A stretch of 64,000 bases of DNA from Carex sylvatica (taxonomy: Eukaryota; Streptophyta; Magnoliopsida; Poales; Cyperaceae), in assembly GCA_964058845.1 (NCBI GenBank), contig CAXKVR010000007.1:124001-188000 (forward strand), read 5' to 3'. Under the pieces are notes generated by a model. The model was not told the DNA's origin. It saw only the letters and a program-made list of their open reading frames with translations, and made no database searches. Position numbers and translations under genes: made by a program. Shown here piece by piece: positions 48,210 through 58,708 of the stretch (the first letter of the stretch is position 1; each line of letters opens with the position of its first letter).

Positions 48210-51200
48210 TTAAAGTATTACCATAACAGGAGATTCACCGATATATATTCCTTTGATGTGTGTTAGCTTCGAAAATTCTTCAGATATCTCAGTATCGCTG
48301 CTTGTTGGTAGTGAATCAATGTGAGGGAACTTGATTGTCAGATGATTGAGGGAAGGGAAAAGATCAAAAGGAAATGATTGAAGATTTTTACGGCCCTCAA
48401 TATCGACCAAGTCGATCGAGTTAAGGAGCTGCAGGGAATCTACGTTGCCTTCAGCAAAACAAGAAACTTCCAATAAAAAAGCTTGCAGGGATGTGAGCTG
48501 CTTGCAGATAGGCAACGTTAAAAGGGCAAGAGAGTCGCAATAGATTGATTTTAGAGAAAAGGAGAAGTCTGGCTCAGTCCTCTCTATTTCTCTTGATGCA
48601 GAGTCCCAAGCTGCAATGAAACCAGGGCATTCTTGAAAATGCAACCATTCCAGGTTGACCCAGGACCTTAGACCATTTATTGTGGTCAGTGTTTCACAAG
48701 ATATAATACTGAGGCTCCTCAAACGGACCAAATGCTCCCCAAATGTAAGGGAAGTTAGTGATTGGCACTCCTTTATAACCAATGTTTCTAAAGCCACAAA
48801 AGAATGCAAGTCAAAAGATTCCAAACTGGAGATGCATGAAATCTCTACAACATGCAGAGAGGAAAACACATGTAATGACAATATTTCATCCACCTTAAGG
48901 CTTGAACTCTGATCCAGGTTCAGACAGCACTTTGGAGTTATCCCACTGTCAGAGTTAACTTTGTAATCCATATATTTAATAAATCCAGTTGTAGCAATTG
49001 ATATAGAGGAAAGTAGAGAACTGTATGGAAGCGGTGGTAGTTGAAAAATTAGTGGACAATCTTCAATTTTGAGACTATTTAGGGAAGGAAACCTCTCCGA
49101 AAAAGACTTAGCAGATCCTGAGAGAGGATCCACTAATTTAGGGCAATCTACAACTCTGAGTTTTTTTAGTTTTTTTAAGCAAAGAGATAGTTGAAGTTGG
49201 TCACTCCACACCAATTTTTCGAGATCTGGCATATGTGTGATCTCAAACACTTCCAAAGATCGAAATTTCATGCATTGATGAGTACCGTAGCACTGAAGTC
49301 CAATTTCCCTCACAGCCATTCCAGACAGCTCCAAATGCTTTAGATATTCCAACTCCCCTATAGGTGGAAGCTGCTCCCATGCTTTACAACCCTTTAGAGT
49401 TAGAGACTCGAGAAAAATGAGAGAGGAATCCAACCACGTGGGAGAAGCCACACCACCATATCCATCTATAGTAAGCGATTTGAGGTTGGTGTTTGGTCTA
49501 AGGCCCTCCAGGACACTTTCGGTCTCTTGCTCACCAGGATTCCATTTTAAATACAAGACATCAAGGTTCTCTTTCTTTGCTAGTCTAGACTTACTTGCCT
49601 CTTCCTTGGATTTTACATTCTCAAGATTGGAGATTTGGAGTGATCCTCCAATCTCCTTTAGAGAGCCTAATTGTTCTATCTCAAAGCCTATATTTTCTTG
49701 AACATTAAAATAATTCAGCTCTTGCAGAGAGGTTAGTTTCCCTACACCACATATCTCAGAGTGCAGCTCCCCTTCAACAATAAAATGTCGCAAGCTAACA
49801 AGGTTACTAAATTTATTAGGCAACTCCTGAAGCTTACCTTCAATTTCAAACACTTCTAGGTGATATAGCCTACATATTTCTTTTGGAAGAGTATTGGAAG
49901 TGTTGGAAGTGTTGGAATCCGGCATAATTAATCTTAGATACCGGAGACTAACAAAATTCTGAAAGTTCAAATTTGTAGGCTGTACTTGAGAACATAGAGT
50001 TATTCTCATTGCACGGAGAAATTGTGTTTCTTTTACCATATCGTAGATACATTGGAAAGTATCAGAAGGCAACATGTCCCAATTAACTATGGTGCTTAGG
50101 TTCTTTCTTTTCAAATCCGCCAATGCATTGCCTATTTCTTCTCCACTCCTTTTAGTACAATTAAAAATTGACAAATGACGAATTGTTGGTAGAATTTTTC
50201 TAATTTGCTCGGTATCATTAATTCTTAAACATTCTTCAATGGAAACCATACGTGCAAAACGATGAAGCAAGTTTTCATGAAATGTATAACACAGTAAACC
50301 ACCATCTTCTGATTGGAAGAAACCACGGTTGAGCAAATCATTGAAGTAATCACTCCCAATATCCTCCATCGTTTTGACTTCAGGTCTCACATTGAGCAAA
50401 CCTTGAGCCATCCATAGATATACCAACTCCTCACATGTAAAAGTGTGATCCTCTGGAAGCATAGCACAATATGAGAAACACCTTTGGAGATGAATGGGCA
50501 TATGCTTATAACTTACCTCAAGTGCTGGCATAATATCATCTGGACCACTTTGATATATCCACTCTTCGTTATCCATTATTTTTATCCAAGACTTAACATC
50601 ACGAGGCTTATCTACTAACATAGCAGCTACAGTTTTTGCTGCTAGCGGGTTACCCTTCAACTTATCAGCAATTTTTTCCAAAATTATTCTTAACATCCCA
50701 TTTCCTCCATAGTTTTCATCATGGAATATACATGTACTCAAGAATGATAAAAGTTCACCCTTTTTTAGACCCTTCAAAGGTACAATATTTCTTGCCTCGA
50801 CCATTTCGGCAACGGATTTGTGTCTACTCGTCACTAAGATTATGCTCCCTTTCACCATGCATTTTTTTAATGGAGCTACCATTAAATCCCATTGGCTCCT
50901 ATTTTTATATTCCCACATGTCATCCAAAACAAGTAGGAATCTCTTGGACACCAATCCATCCTTATGTTTTCCTTGGAGCTTGTCCAAGTTAGAGAATTGT
51001 TCATATCTGTTGCCATTTACAACTTCCAGCATCTCACGTGTAAGTCTGTTAATATCAAATCGATTAGACACACAAATCCAGAATCTATTGTCCTGAAAGT
51101 ATTTACGAACTTCTGGATCATGGTATACTAGTCGAGCAAGGGTAGTCTTCCCCACACCACCACTACCAACTATAGCTACAATAGGGACCTTACCAACTAT

Positions 51201-51658
51201 TTCACTTTTTTCATTTTTTAATAGGTTCACTAGTTCGTCCCGCTCTTGTATTCTCCCAAAAATTTTAGGTTCAGGCTCAAATGATGTTGTTTCGCGTAAT
51301 TTTGATGCTTCAGTTTGACTTCTTTCAGTAGTTTGGATAGTCATAACATCTTCTATTCCCACAGCATTGCGGACTGCTTCTACAGATTTCTGCAACTGCT
51401 TGTCTAACTTTTTCATCCTTCGGGACAGATTAAATCTTTTCACACGTCCTGATACATTCAGAAGTGACATGATGAAATGGTATGTGCGTCGAAAACAAGA
51501 AGAAGAGGATGCTGCTTCTGCTTCTACAGATTTCTGCAACTGCTTGTCTAACTTTTTCATCCTTCGGGACAGATTAAATCTTTTCACATGTCCTGATACA
51601 TTCAGAAGTGATATGATGAAATGGTATGTGCGCCGAAAACAAGAAGAAGAGGATGCTG
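48210..51658 (-). CDS. CNL-3 exon 2: linker, NB-ARC and LRR
   Basis: Paralogue of CNL-1 with an open frame; with exon 1 it gives 1246 aa. The acceptor TCCTCTTCTTCAG ends at 51659 and keeps phase 1. P-loop GSGGVGKTT at 262-270, kinase-2 LLVLDDMW, GNPLAAKTV, CFSYCAMLPEDHTF, then LRRs ending MVIL. Two oddities stand out. The first codons of the exon are tandemly duplicated (144 bp, 48 residues; 51376-51663), repeating the FNLSRRMKKLDKQLQKS linker. The MHD position reads FHENLLHRFA (50271-50282 for FHEN): Asp is replaced by Glu, with an extra Asn, whereas CNL-1 and CNL-2 keep FHDLIHDLA. A Copia LTR begins only 40 bp upstream of the acceptor. The protein could be functional or altered in signalling. 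Confidence 0.88.
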
Positions 51659-51663
51659 CTGAA
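51376..51663 (-). repeat. 144-bp tandem duplication at the 5' end of CNL-3 exon 2
   Basis: Copies 51376-51519 and 51520-51663 differ at only about three positions, all C/T changes. The unit is 48 codons, so the frame is kept. It includes an AG acceptor context, so either copy might serve as exon start, although only the outer copy (51659) has a strong pyrimidine tract. CNL-1 and CNL-2 have a single copy. Confidence 0.95.
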
Positions 51664-51698
51664 GAAGAGGATACAACAATTAATTGACTGGTAATATG

Positions 51699-52612
51699 TG
51701 TTGGTATTTATATCTAGTTTAGGGACCTATTTGTGAAATAGAAATATAGAGAAAGTCAAAGGACTAGATTGTAAGATGTTATCTCTATATAAGCCAGTGT
51801 AATAAAATGCGGTTTTATAATGCGGTTTTATGCAATGCATATACGGCCGACTATGCAGATTGAGTATGCATTGCTTGGCCAAATAAAATCCGACTATGCG
51901 ATTAAATATAATATACGGATTCAGTTTCAGAATTAACCAAAACCGCATCACATTTAAAATATTTAAATTATTAACAAAAGGATCCGGGTTCAAATCCAAA
52001 CAAATTTAAATTAAAACTCATGCTCATGAATCCAAACCAATTACTGACTTCGGACTCAATTCAGATATCTCACACAACGCCTCACAGCTTCTTTTATAGA
52101 ATTGCGAGCGGTTCAATTATTCTCTGTTGAAATTGTGGGACTAGGGTTTATTCATTGTTCCGACACTGCATTGACCTGCAAAAATTAAATTGGGCCGTCC
52201 TAATAAATTGGGCTGATGCGTTAGTATATGCTTTGACTGCTTTTGCTTTGGGCTGATGCGTTAGTATATGCGTTAGTATATTCATTTTTATGCTTTTATC
52301 TTTTTAAATATTAATATATTCACATTCATGATTCATTCATGATTATGGAGCTTGACGGCTATGAGTCCCCAAGTTTATCCACAGAAATAATAAAAACATA
52401 GTAAATATTTAATTGAATTAAGGGTGTTATATTAATATTTTACAAAAGAATCCGCATATATAACTCTGCATAAAAATCTGCATATGCGGCTGCATACCGT
52501 ATATGCGGTATGCGGTGGCCTTCCACATACCGCATGAAAACCACATTTTAGAACACTGATATAAGCCCAAGAGGCTCTCTAATAAAATAACAATTCATTT
52601 TAGCTAATTTCA
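51699..52612 (+). repeat. Copia-2 5' LTR with nested hAT
   Basis: Starts TGTTGGTATTTAT, contains GGGACCTATTTGTGAAAT and a TATATAAGC box, is broken by the hAT at 51795-52558, and resumes CCAAGAGGCTCTCTAATAAA to end TAATTTCA. The 3' LTR has the corresponding TGTTGAGATTTAT, TATATAAACCCAAGAG and AATAAATTAGG. Confidence 0.82.
51795..52558. mobile_element. 764-bp hAT-like element in the Copia-2 5' LTR
   Basis: Terminal inverted repeats CAGTGTAATAAAATGCGG and the reverse of CCACATTTTAGAACACTG. The perfect 8-bp duplication ATATAAGC flanks it at 51787-51794 and 52559-52566. TATGCGG / CCGCATA motifs are repeated subterminally. It is the same family as 56619-57040, which shares a near-identical GCGGTATGCGGTGGC segment. 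Confidence 0.93.
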
Positions 52613-52810
52613 AGTTGGTACCGGAGCTTTAAAAACCTAACCCTAACCCTGACCAAAGGCGCTACAGAAATCGCCGCTGCTACAGTACTGCTAAAGAAGA
52701 AGATGGAGATGAAGTGAATCTAGATCTTGAGGGTGCAAGATCGGGTATAAGGAAGAAGGAATGAGGATCTAGACTCATATTAGTATGAGGATCGGATCTA
52801 AGTTGGATTG

Positions 52811-53160
52811 ATGGAGGACGAGGGTTCGAGCAAGGGCAAGAATATGTTGGAGGCGGCCTTGGCAAAACTAAGCGTTCCAGAGATCTCAATTCTACTGCGG
52901 GCGTTCAGTGTGGCAGCTAGTGAGAGCTCGCCGAGGCCGTGGAAGTTGGATCTTCCACCTGTGGAGCTAAAACTTGATAGACCAGCTACGTATTTGAGTT
53001 GTTCACGTCGAGTTAAGAGGGCTCTAGCAGCAAAGAACCTGGAGGGGTATCTCACAGGTACTTGTGATACACATGCTTTTGCTTCCTTATCTACCACAAG
53101 ATCACCAAAATAGATAGTAGATTCTTGTACATCTCGACATGTCACGGGTGCTTCTAGTGA
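52811..53160 (+). pseudogene. Copia-2 gag start fused to a protease relic by deletion
   Basis: The gag N terminus shows KLDLPPVELKLDRPATYLS and LAAKNLEGYLTG, a UBN2-type capsid segment. Soon after comes the protease site as IVDSCTSRHVTG, with Cys where Gly is expected and a stop just before it. Most of gag, including any zinc knuckle, is missing between them. Confidence 0.75.
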
Positions 53161-54965
53161 GTTCTCTTTCTATACTCACCTAGCAGCTCCATAAAGCATC
53201 TAGACAGCTAATGGCACATCACAGCCTGTGGTTGGTAAGAGTACGGTTAGATGTATCGATTTTATGACTCTTTCCAATGTGTTACATTCTCCTTCTTTTC
53301 CAGTGAATTTATTATCCATTTAGTACCATTATACTCCAACTAAAATGTGTTATTTCTTTTGATATTCCCAATGTGATTTTTCAAGAGAAGGGGACTGGCC
53401 GAAGACTTGGGACTGACATGTGGCGTAGTGGGCTATGGTACTTGGACAGAGAGGAGATGGACTCGGCATTGACATCCATGGTAGAGAAGACAAGAGTAGG
53501 AGGATTTGGGAGGAGTGTGGAGGATGAGTTGCTGCTGCATTATCAGCACATGAGACATTCATCTTTTAGTATTTTGAGTCTTTTATATACATCTTTGTGC
53601 GAAAAAACTAGTAAACAAAAACTTGTATGTGATGCATGTGAATTTGACAAGCATACAAGAAGCTCTTATTTTAGCTATGGTAATAAGAGTTCTCGCTTTT
53701 TGATTTAATACATTTAAATGTATGGAGACCTTGTTCTACAACTTCTATAAATAGTTATAGATATTTTGTGACTTATTGATTGTTTTCTCATGTTACTTGG
53801 TTATATCTGATGAGAAATAAGAGTGATGTACTTGTCTATTTTAAAAAATTTCACAAGGTAATTAAGACTCAATATGGTGAAGTAGTGAAGGTATTGAGAT
53901 ATGATAATGGGACACAGTATACCAACAAGGCGTTTGGAGAGTACTTGTAAGTTCAAGGGATACAGCATCAAACTACATGTCCATACACACCAGTGCAAAA
54001 TAGGGTAGTAAAAAGAAAGAATAAACACCTCCTAGAGATAGCCCAATGTATGATGATCTCAATAAATGTCCCAAAACACTTTTGGGGACAAGCGGTCTTG
54101 AAAGCCGCTCAATTGATCAACATAATACCCTCAAGAGTGTTGGAGTGACAAACTCTATGTGAGATATTGAAAGGCGATAACGGAGGAATCCTTCCCTTGA
54201 AGGTATTTGGTTGCGTATGCTTTGTGAAGGACAACAGACCAAAAGTGGAGAAACTAGATCTCAGAGCTATGAAGTGTTTCTTTATGGGTTATTATGCTAC
54301 TCAGAAGGGGTGTGTTTGTTGGAGCCTGGTAGATAGGAGATTGTTTGTAAGCATAGATGTGACCTTTAGAGAGCTCGAACTGTACTACTCCCTGGAAATG
54401 ACATCACCCTTTGGTGACTCGCCAGATACTGGAGGTATGAGGTGAGAGGGGAAGAGTAGTGAGAGTGAGAGATTGGTAAATGTAGGAACAATTACTTGCC
54501 CTGTCTCGAGCGAAGAATCAGCTGAGGATAAGTTGAAAAATGTGGAAAATGAGCCGGAAGGTAGTGGGACTAAGACTCAAGGGGAGCTGAGAGTGTATCA
54601 AAGGAAGAGGAAGCAAAATGAGGAAACCATGCCTATACCACTCGTGCCACCAAGTCCCTTGTCTCGGTCTACCCGACTCCTGAATCACCCACACCACCCA
54701 CCACAGACTTATTTTATACAAGTGATATGATTCCTCTCTCTTCTCCTAACATGGCATTAAGGAAGGCCTCTCGCAGTAATGCGGGACATCCTCATGATCG
54801 CTATGGTTTCTCACATGACATTGACCAGTTTCTCTCATACTCTAACATATCACCTGTACTCAGATCATTCATTGCATCTTTGAACACTGTATCTATACCT
54901 AAGTGTTGACAAATAGCTAAGGAAGATCCAAAGTGGAAAGTTGTCATGCAGGAAGAACTTGGGAC
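53161..54965 (+). pseudogene. Copia-2 integrase region
   Basis: The gag-pre-integrase and zinc-binding region reads LLHYQHMRHSSF and CDACEFDKHTRSSY near 53540-53670. The integrase core follows near 53840-54130 with VLRYDNGTQYTNKAF and HFWGQAVLKAAQLIN, interrupted by stops. The downstream segment LKVFGCVCFVKDNRPK and CFFMGYYATQKGC at 54195-54310 is the usual C-terminal Copia integrase block. A hAT element follows at 54966. Confidence 0.85.
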
Positions 54966-55676
54966 CATGGTTCTGAAACTCAGAATCAGAATTGAAATCA
55001 AAATTGGATGAATCAGCCGGAATCGAAAAATCGGATCGGTAACTCGGATTTTTATGGCAGAAGCTTGTTTTGTAGCTAAAAAGTAGGAAAAATTGATAAA
55101 AAATACTTTGTAAAAAAACTATGTTAATTAAGACAAAATATTACACTCAAATAAAATAGTAAAATTGAGTAAAACATTTAGCAAACATGAGGATGGGCGG
55201 ATTGTATGTCATTAAACCTTACATGTGGCACATCTCCCTATCAGAGTTTTATGGTTGCTCCTAGTTCATTATGGACCAATGTTTTTTAGATTTCTATATT
55301 TAATAGACTTGGTACACCAAGTTTATTTAAAATGTCTTTATTAGCCTTTCTTCCTCCATAGATTCCTTCGTTCTTTCTTCCCAAATCAAAAACTCCTCTT
55401 CCGATAAACCCAATTTCACGCAAAGAAAAGGCAAAATATGCTCATCTGGAGGAGAATCGTCCTGAATCGGTCTGGAATCGTCCTGAATCGCTTGACTCGG
55501 TTTGACTCGGCTTGACTTGGTCTGACTCGGCTTCACTCAGCTTGACTCGGTCGACTCAAGCACTGTTCATCCGATTTTTGCTGAGAAACTAGCACAGGTG
55601 TGAGACTCGCGTAAAACTCTGCCCGGTCCCGTCCGATTCCGAGTTGACTCAATATCAGCCGATTTTCCAAATCATG
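54966..55676. mobile_element. 711-bp hAT-like element of the AATCGG family in Copia-2
   Basis: Left end CATGGTTCTGAAACTCAG; right end GATTTTCCAAATCATG, reversed CATGATTTGGAAAATC. The perfect 8-bp duplication CTTGGGAC flanks it at 54958-54965 and 55677-55684. ACTCGG / GACTCGG subterminal motifs are abundant near 55490-55560. Same family as 36031-37078. Confidence 0.93.
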
Positions 55677-56618
55677 CTTGGGACTCTCGATAATAGAACA
55701 TGAGAGATAGTGCCACTCCCAGCAGGAAAAGGAGCAATTGGGTGCAAGTGGATTTTTCACAGTAAAACAAAATTCAGAAGAGAAAGTTGAGCGCTACAAG
55801 GCATGTTTGGTGGCGAAAAGGTAAAGTTAGACGTATGGCATTGACTATGATGAGACCTTTGCACCAGTGGCGAAGATGAGCACAGTCAGTGCACTGGTTT
55901 TCTTAGCAGTGAATGGAGAGTGGTATCTACACCAACTCGACATAAAAAATACATTTCTTCATGGGGATCTGCTAGAGATGTATATGAAAATATCACTAGG
56001 TTTCGGTACAAATCAGATAGTAGGCAAAGTGTGGCATTGACTATGATAAGACCTTTGCACCAGTACCAAAGATGAGCACAGTCAGGATGCTGGTCTTCTT
56101 AGCAGTGAATGGAGAGTGGTATCTACACCAACTCGACATAAAAAATACATTTCTTTATGGGGATCTGCTAGAGATGTACATGAAAATACCACTAGGTTTC
56201 AGCACAAATCAGATAGTAGGCAAAGTGTGGCATTGACTATGATGGGATCTTTGCACCAGTGGCGAAGATGAGCACAGTCAGGACACTGGTTTTCTTACAA
56301 GTGAATGGAGAGTGATATCTACACCAACTCGACATAAAAAATACATTTCTTCATGGGGATCTGCTAGAGATGTATATGAAAATACCACTAGGTTTCGGCA
56401 CAAATCAGATAGTAGGCAAAGTGTGCAAACTGAGGAAGTCATTTTATGGGCTGAAGTAGTCTCCTCGAACCTGGTTTGACAGGTTTAGGAGGGCTATGGT
56501 AGGCATGGAATATCAGCAAATCAATATGGAGGTGATACTACGATGCTTGCCGTGTATGTCGACGATATGATTGTCATAAGTGACGATGAGAGGGAGATAG
56601 CCTAACTAAAGGCGAGAT
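55677..56618 (+). pseudogene. Copia-2 reverse transcriptase region with a 196-bp triplication
   Basis: Reverse transcriptase segments read [28 protein letters not shown] and, past the array, AVYVDDMIVI near 56545-56580 (catalytic YVDD). The block 55837-56424 is three tandem copies of the same 196 bp. Because 196 is not a multiple of three, each junction shifts frame. A hAT element interrupts it at 56619. Confidence 0.85.
55837..56424 (+). repeat. Exact-period 196-bp x 3 tandem array in the Copia-2 reverse transcriptase
   Basis: Copies 55837-56032, 56033-56228 and 56229-56424 all start GGCATTGACTATGAT and end GGCAAAGTGT. They differ by only a few substitutions each. Confidence 0.95.
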
Positions 56619-57040
56619 CAGTGTTTTAAAAATCGGTTCTTATGCGGTATTCAGAAAGCCACCGCATACCGCATATACGATATGCGACAGCATATACGGA
56701 TTTTCATTTGAATTTATATATGCGGATTTTAAAATAAAAATTCATATTAATTTGTATACAAAGAAAGTATTTATGATTGACTGTACATGTTAAACTAGTG
56801 ATGAAATATTAAAAATCGATCCTCATCTCATACTAAATAAAATATTAAAATATTCATATATTGATCTCAATTCGGCCGAATATGCGACCGAATATTCGAA
56901 TATGAGATCGAATATGTAACCAAAAATTCGAATATGTAGCCGAATATTCAAAACCGTATATTAGATCGAATACTCATTTTCTATTTGGATTCCAACCGAA
57001 TACGAATATTCGGTCGAATAGACTTATTTTTAAAACACTG
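56619..57040. mobile_element. 422-bp hAT-like MITE in Copia-2
   Basis: Perfect terminal inverted repeats CAGTGTTTTAAAAAT and its complement. The 8-bp duplication GGCGAGAT (56611-56618) and GGTGAGAT (57041-57048) has one mismatch. GAATATTCG / CGAATATG motifs repeat inside. Same family as 51795-52558. Confidence 0.92.
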
Positions 57041-57048
57041 GGTGAGAT

Positions 57049-57943
57049 TGGATAAGAAATTTTAGGTGAATGATCTTGATTTACTTTGATACTTCTTTGG
57101 GATTGAGGTAGCTCATAGAGCAGAGGAGATTGTTCTCTCTCAGAGAAAATATGTACTAGATCTTCTCACAGAGACAAGCATGTTGGGATGCAAGTCCACA
57201 GTTGCTCCAATTGATCAGAGGTTCAAGTTGAGTGCAGAGGCAGGAGAGTAAGTCGATCGTGAGAGGTACTAGAGATTGATAGGCCGTTTGATCTATCTGA
57301 GTCACACTCGTCCTAACATCTCATTTTCAGTAAGTATGGTGAGCCGCTACATGCATGATCCGAGAAAGAGTCATATAGACACAGTGTATCAGATTCTGAG
57401 GTATCTAAAGAGTGCTCCAAAAAAGGGATTGATCTTTAGAAAAAAAAAAATAGTCATCTAAGCATTGAGGGCTATTATGATTCTGACTGAGTTAGTTGTG
57501 CCGATGACAGAAGGTCCACCTCAGGGTATTGCATATTCGTAGGGGGTGACTTGGTCTCTTGGAAGAGCAAGAAGAAGTCGATGGTAGCAAAGTATATAGA
57601 GGATGCCGAGTACAGGGCCATGGCCTTAGAAGTTGTCGAGTTGTTATGGCTAAGAGTTCTATTGGTGGAGCTAAAGATAGATTGAAGAACTCAAATGAAG
57701 CTATGGTGTGATAACAAATCAACAATCAGCATTGCCAACAACCCGGTACAGCATGACAGAACCAAACACGTTGAGATCGATAGGTCCTTTATCAAGGAGA
57801 AACTGAATAGTGGGCTACTGAAGCTAAGCCATGTTCCAACTGGAGATCAAGTGACAAACTGTCTCACAAATGAACTTAGTTCATTAGATATATCTAGATT
57901 GTGTAACAAGATGTGTTTAGTGGATATCTTTCGCCCATTTTGA
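57049..57943 (+). pseudogene. Copia-2 RNase H region
   Basis: Reads GRLIYLSHTRPNISFSVSM, then QILRYLKSAPKKGL near 57276-57440, and [12 protein letters not shown] sequence near 57505-57540 with shifts. Then come KLWCDNKSTISIANNP, HDRTKHVEIDRSFIKEKL and GDQVTNCLT at 57695-57870, the end of a Copia pol. Several frame changes and stops are present. Confidence 0.88.
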
Positions 57944-57950
57944 GAGAGAG

Positions 57951-58084
57951 TGTTGAGATTTATGTTTGTTTCAAGGACCTATTGGTAAATAGGCATTAGA
58001 GAATAGACTAGGGACTTATTTGTAAAATTGTAAGGCTCTATATAAACCCAAGAGATTAATCAATAAATTAGGTTTTACAAATCA
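57951..58084 (+). repeat. Copia-2 3' LTR
   Basis: Begins TGTTGAGATTTATG after the purine tract TTTGAGAGAGAG and ends near ACAAATCA. Aligns with the 5' LTR once the hAT there is set aside. Confidence 0.78.
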
Positions 58085-58109
58085 ATTTTTCTGCCTCCAA
58101 CTGTACCCA

Positions 58110-58699
58110 CTGGCGGATCCACATTCAAATTGGGGTAGGCAAGTGCCTACCCCTGAATTTGAATTTTTTATTTCGATCCAGTACTGATTGCTCGATGTGC
58201 CTACCTCTGATCAAATGTAGTGCCTACCCCTGGTTCGAGTTAGTCTAGTTCTTGAACCAATTTCTTATGAGTTTTGGTTGATTATGTGTATTTTGTTTTT
58301 GAATATGCGATACTCTATTTCGTAAATAAAATGAAAAATAATAACAGAACAAGGAAGATTTGATGGTGGAATCTATTATTACAATTCTAAGGAAATGGGT
58401 TGGCCGAACTTTTTGTACATTTTATTATTAAACACTTGTATTTGTGTTAAATTTTTATCTAAAATTTGACTTCAATTTGCAAATTGCCTACGAACAGTCC
58501 CCTTTTAAATTGTGCCAAACGAATTTTTAATTAACTTACTAAAAATATTTCAATGCTGTGTCAATCGATTTTATGATAATAACAGATTTTATAATAAACA
58601 TAGTTATAGGAATTGAGTTATAATTGTGTACTCGATAAATTAATGGGTTTGAACCCGATTAGTGCCTTACCCTGGCAGAAATCCTAGATCCGCCCCTGA
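58110..58699. mobile_element. 590-bp Mutator-like MITE in the CNL-3 intron
   Basis: The ends are CTGGCGGATCC at the left and the reverse of TAGATCCGCCCCTGA at the right. A 9-bp duplication, CTGTACCCA (58101-58109) and CTGTACCTA (58700-58708), flanks it with one mismatch. TGCCTACC(C/T)CTG motifs repeat inside. No coding capacity. Confidence 0.78.
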
Positions 58700-58708
58700 C
58701 TGTACCTA

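Larger units (their letters stand above)
51699..58084 (+). mobile_element. Copia-2: Ty1/Copia LTR retrotransposon in the CNL-3 intron, decayed
   Basis: It lies antisense to CNL-3. Order on the plus strand: 5' LTR 51699-52612 (including a 764-bp hAT), primer-binding site TGGTACCGGAGC at 52616-52627, gag start near 52811, protease relic, integrase, reverse transcriptase, RNase H, purine tract near 57939-57950, 3' LTR 57951-58084. Stops, frameshifts, a gag deletion, three hAT insertions and a reverse-transcriptase triplication make it inactive. Without the hAT the two LTRs are about the same length (roughly 135-150 bp) and clearly similar but diverged, suggesting greater age than Copia-1. No matching target duplication was read. 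Confidence 0.9.

Noticed and set aside
48655..51687. Plus-strand open frames over CNL-3 exon 2
   Set aside because: Antisense shadows of the NB-ARC/LRR coding sequence.
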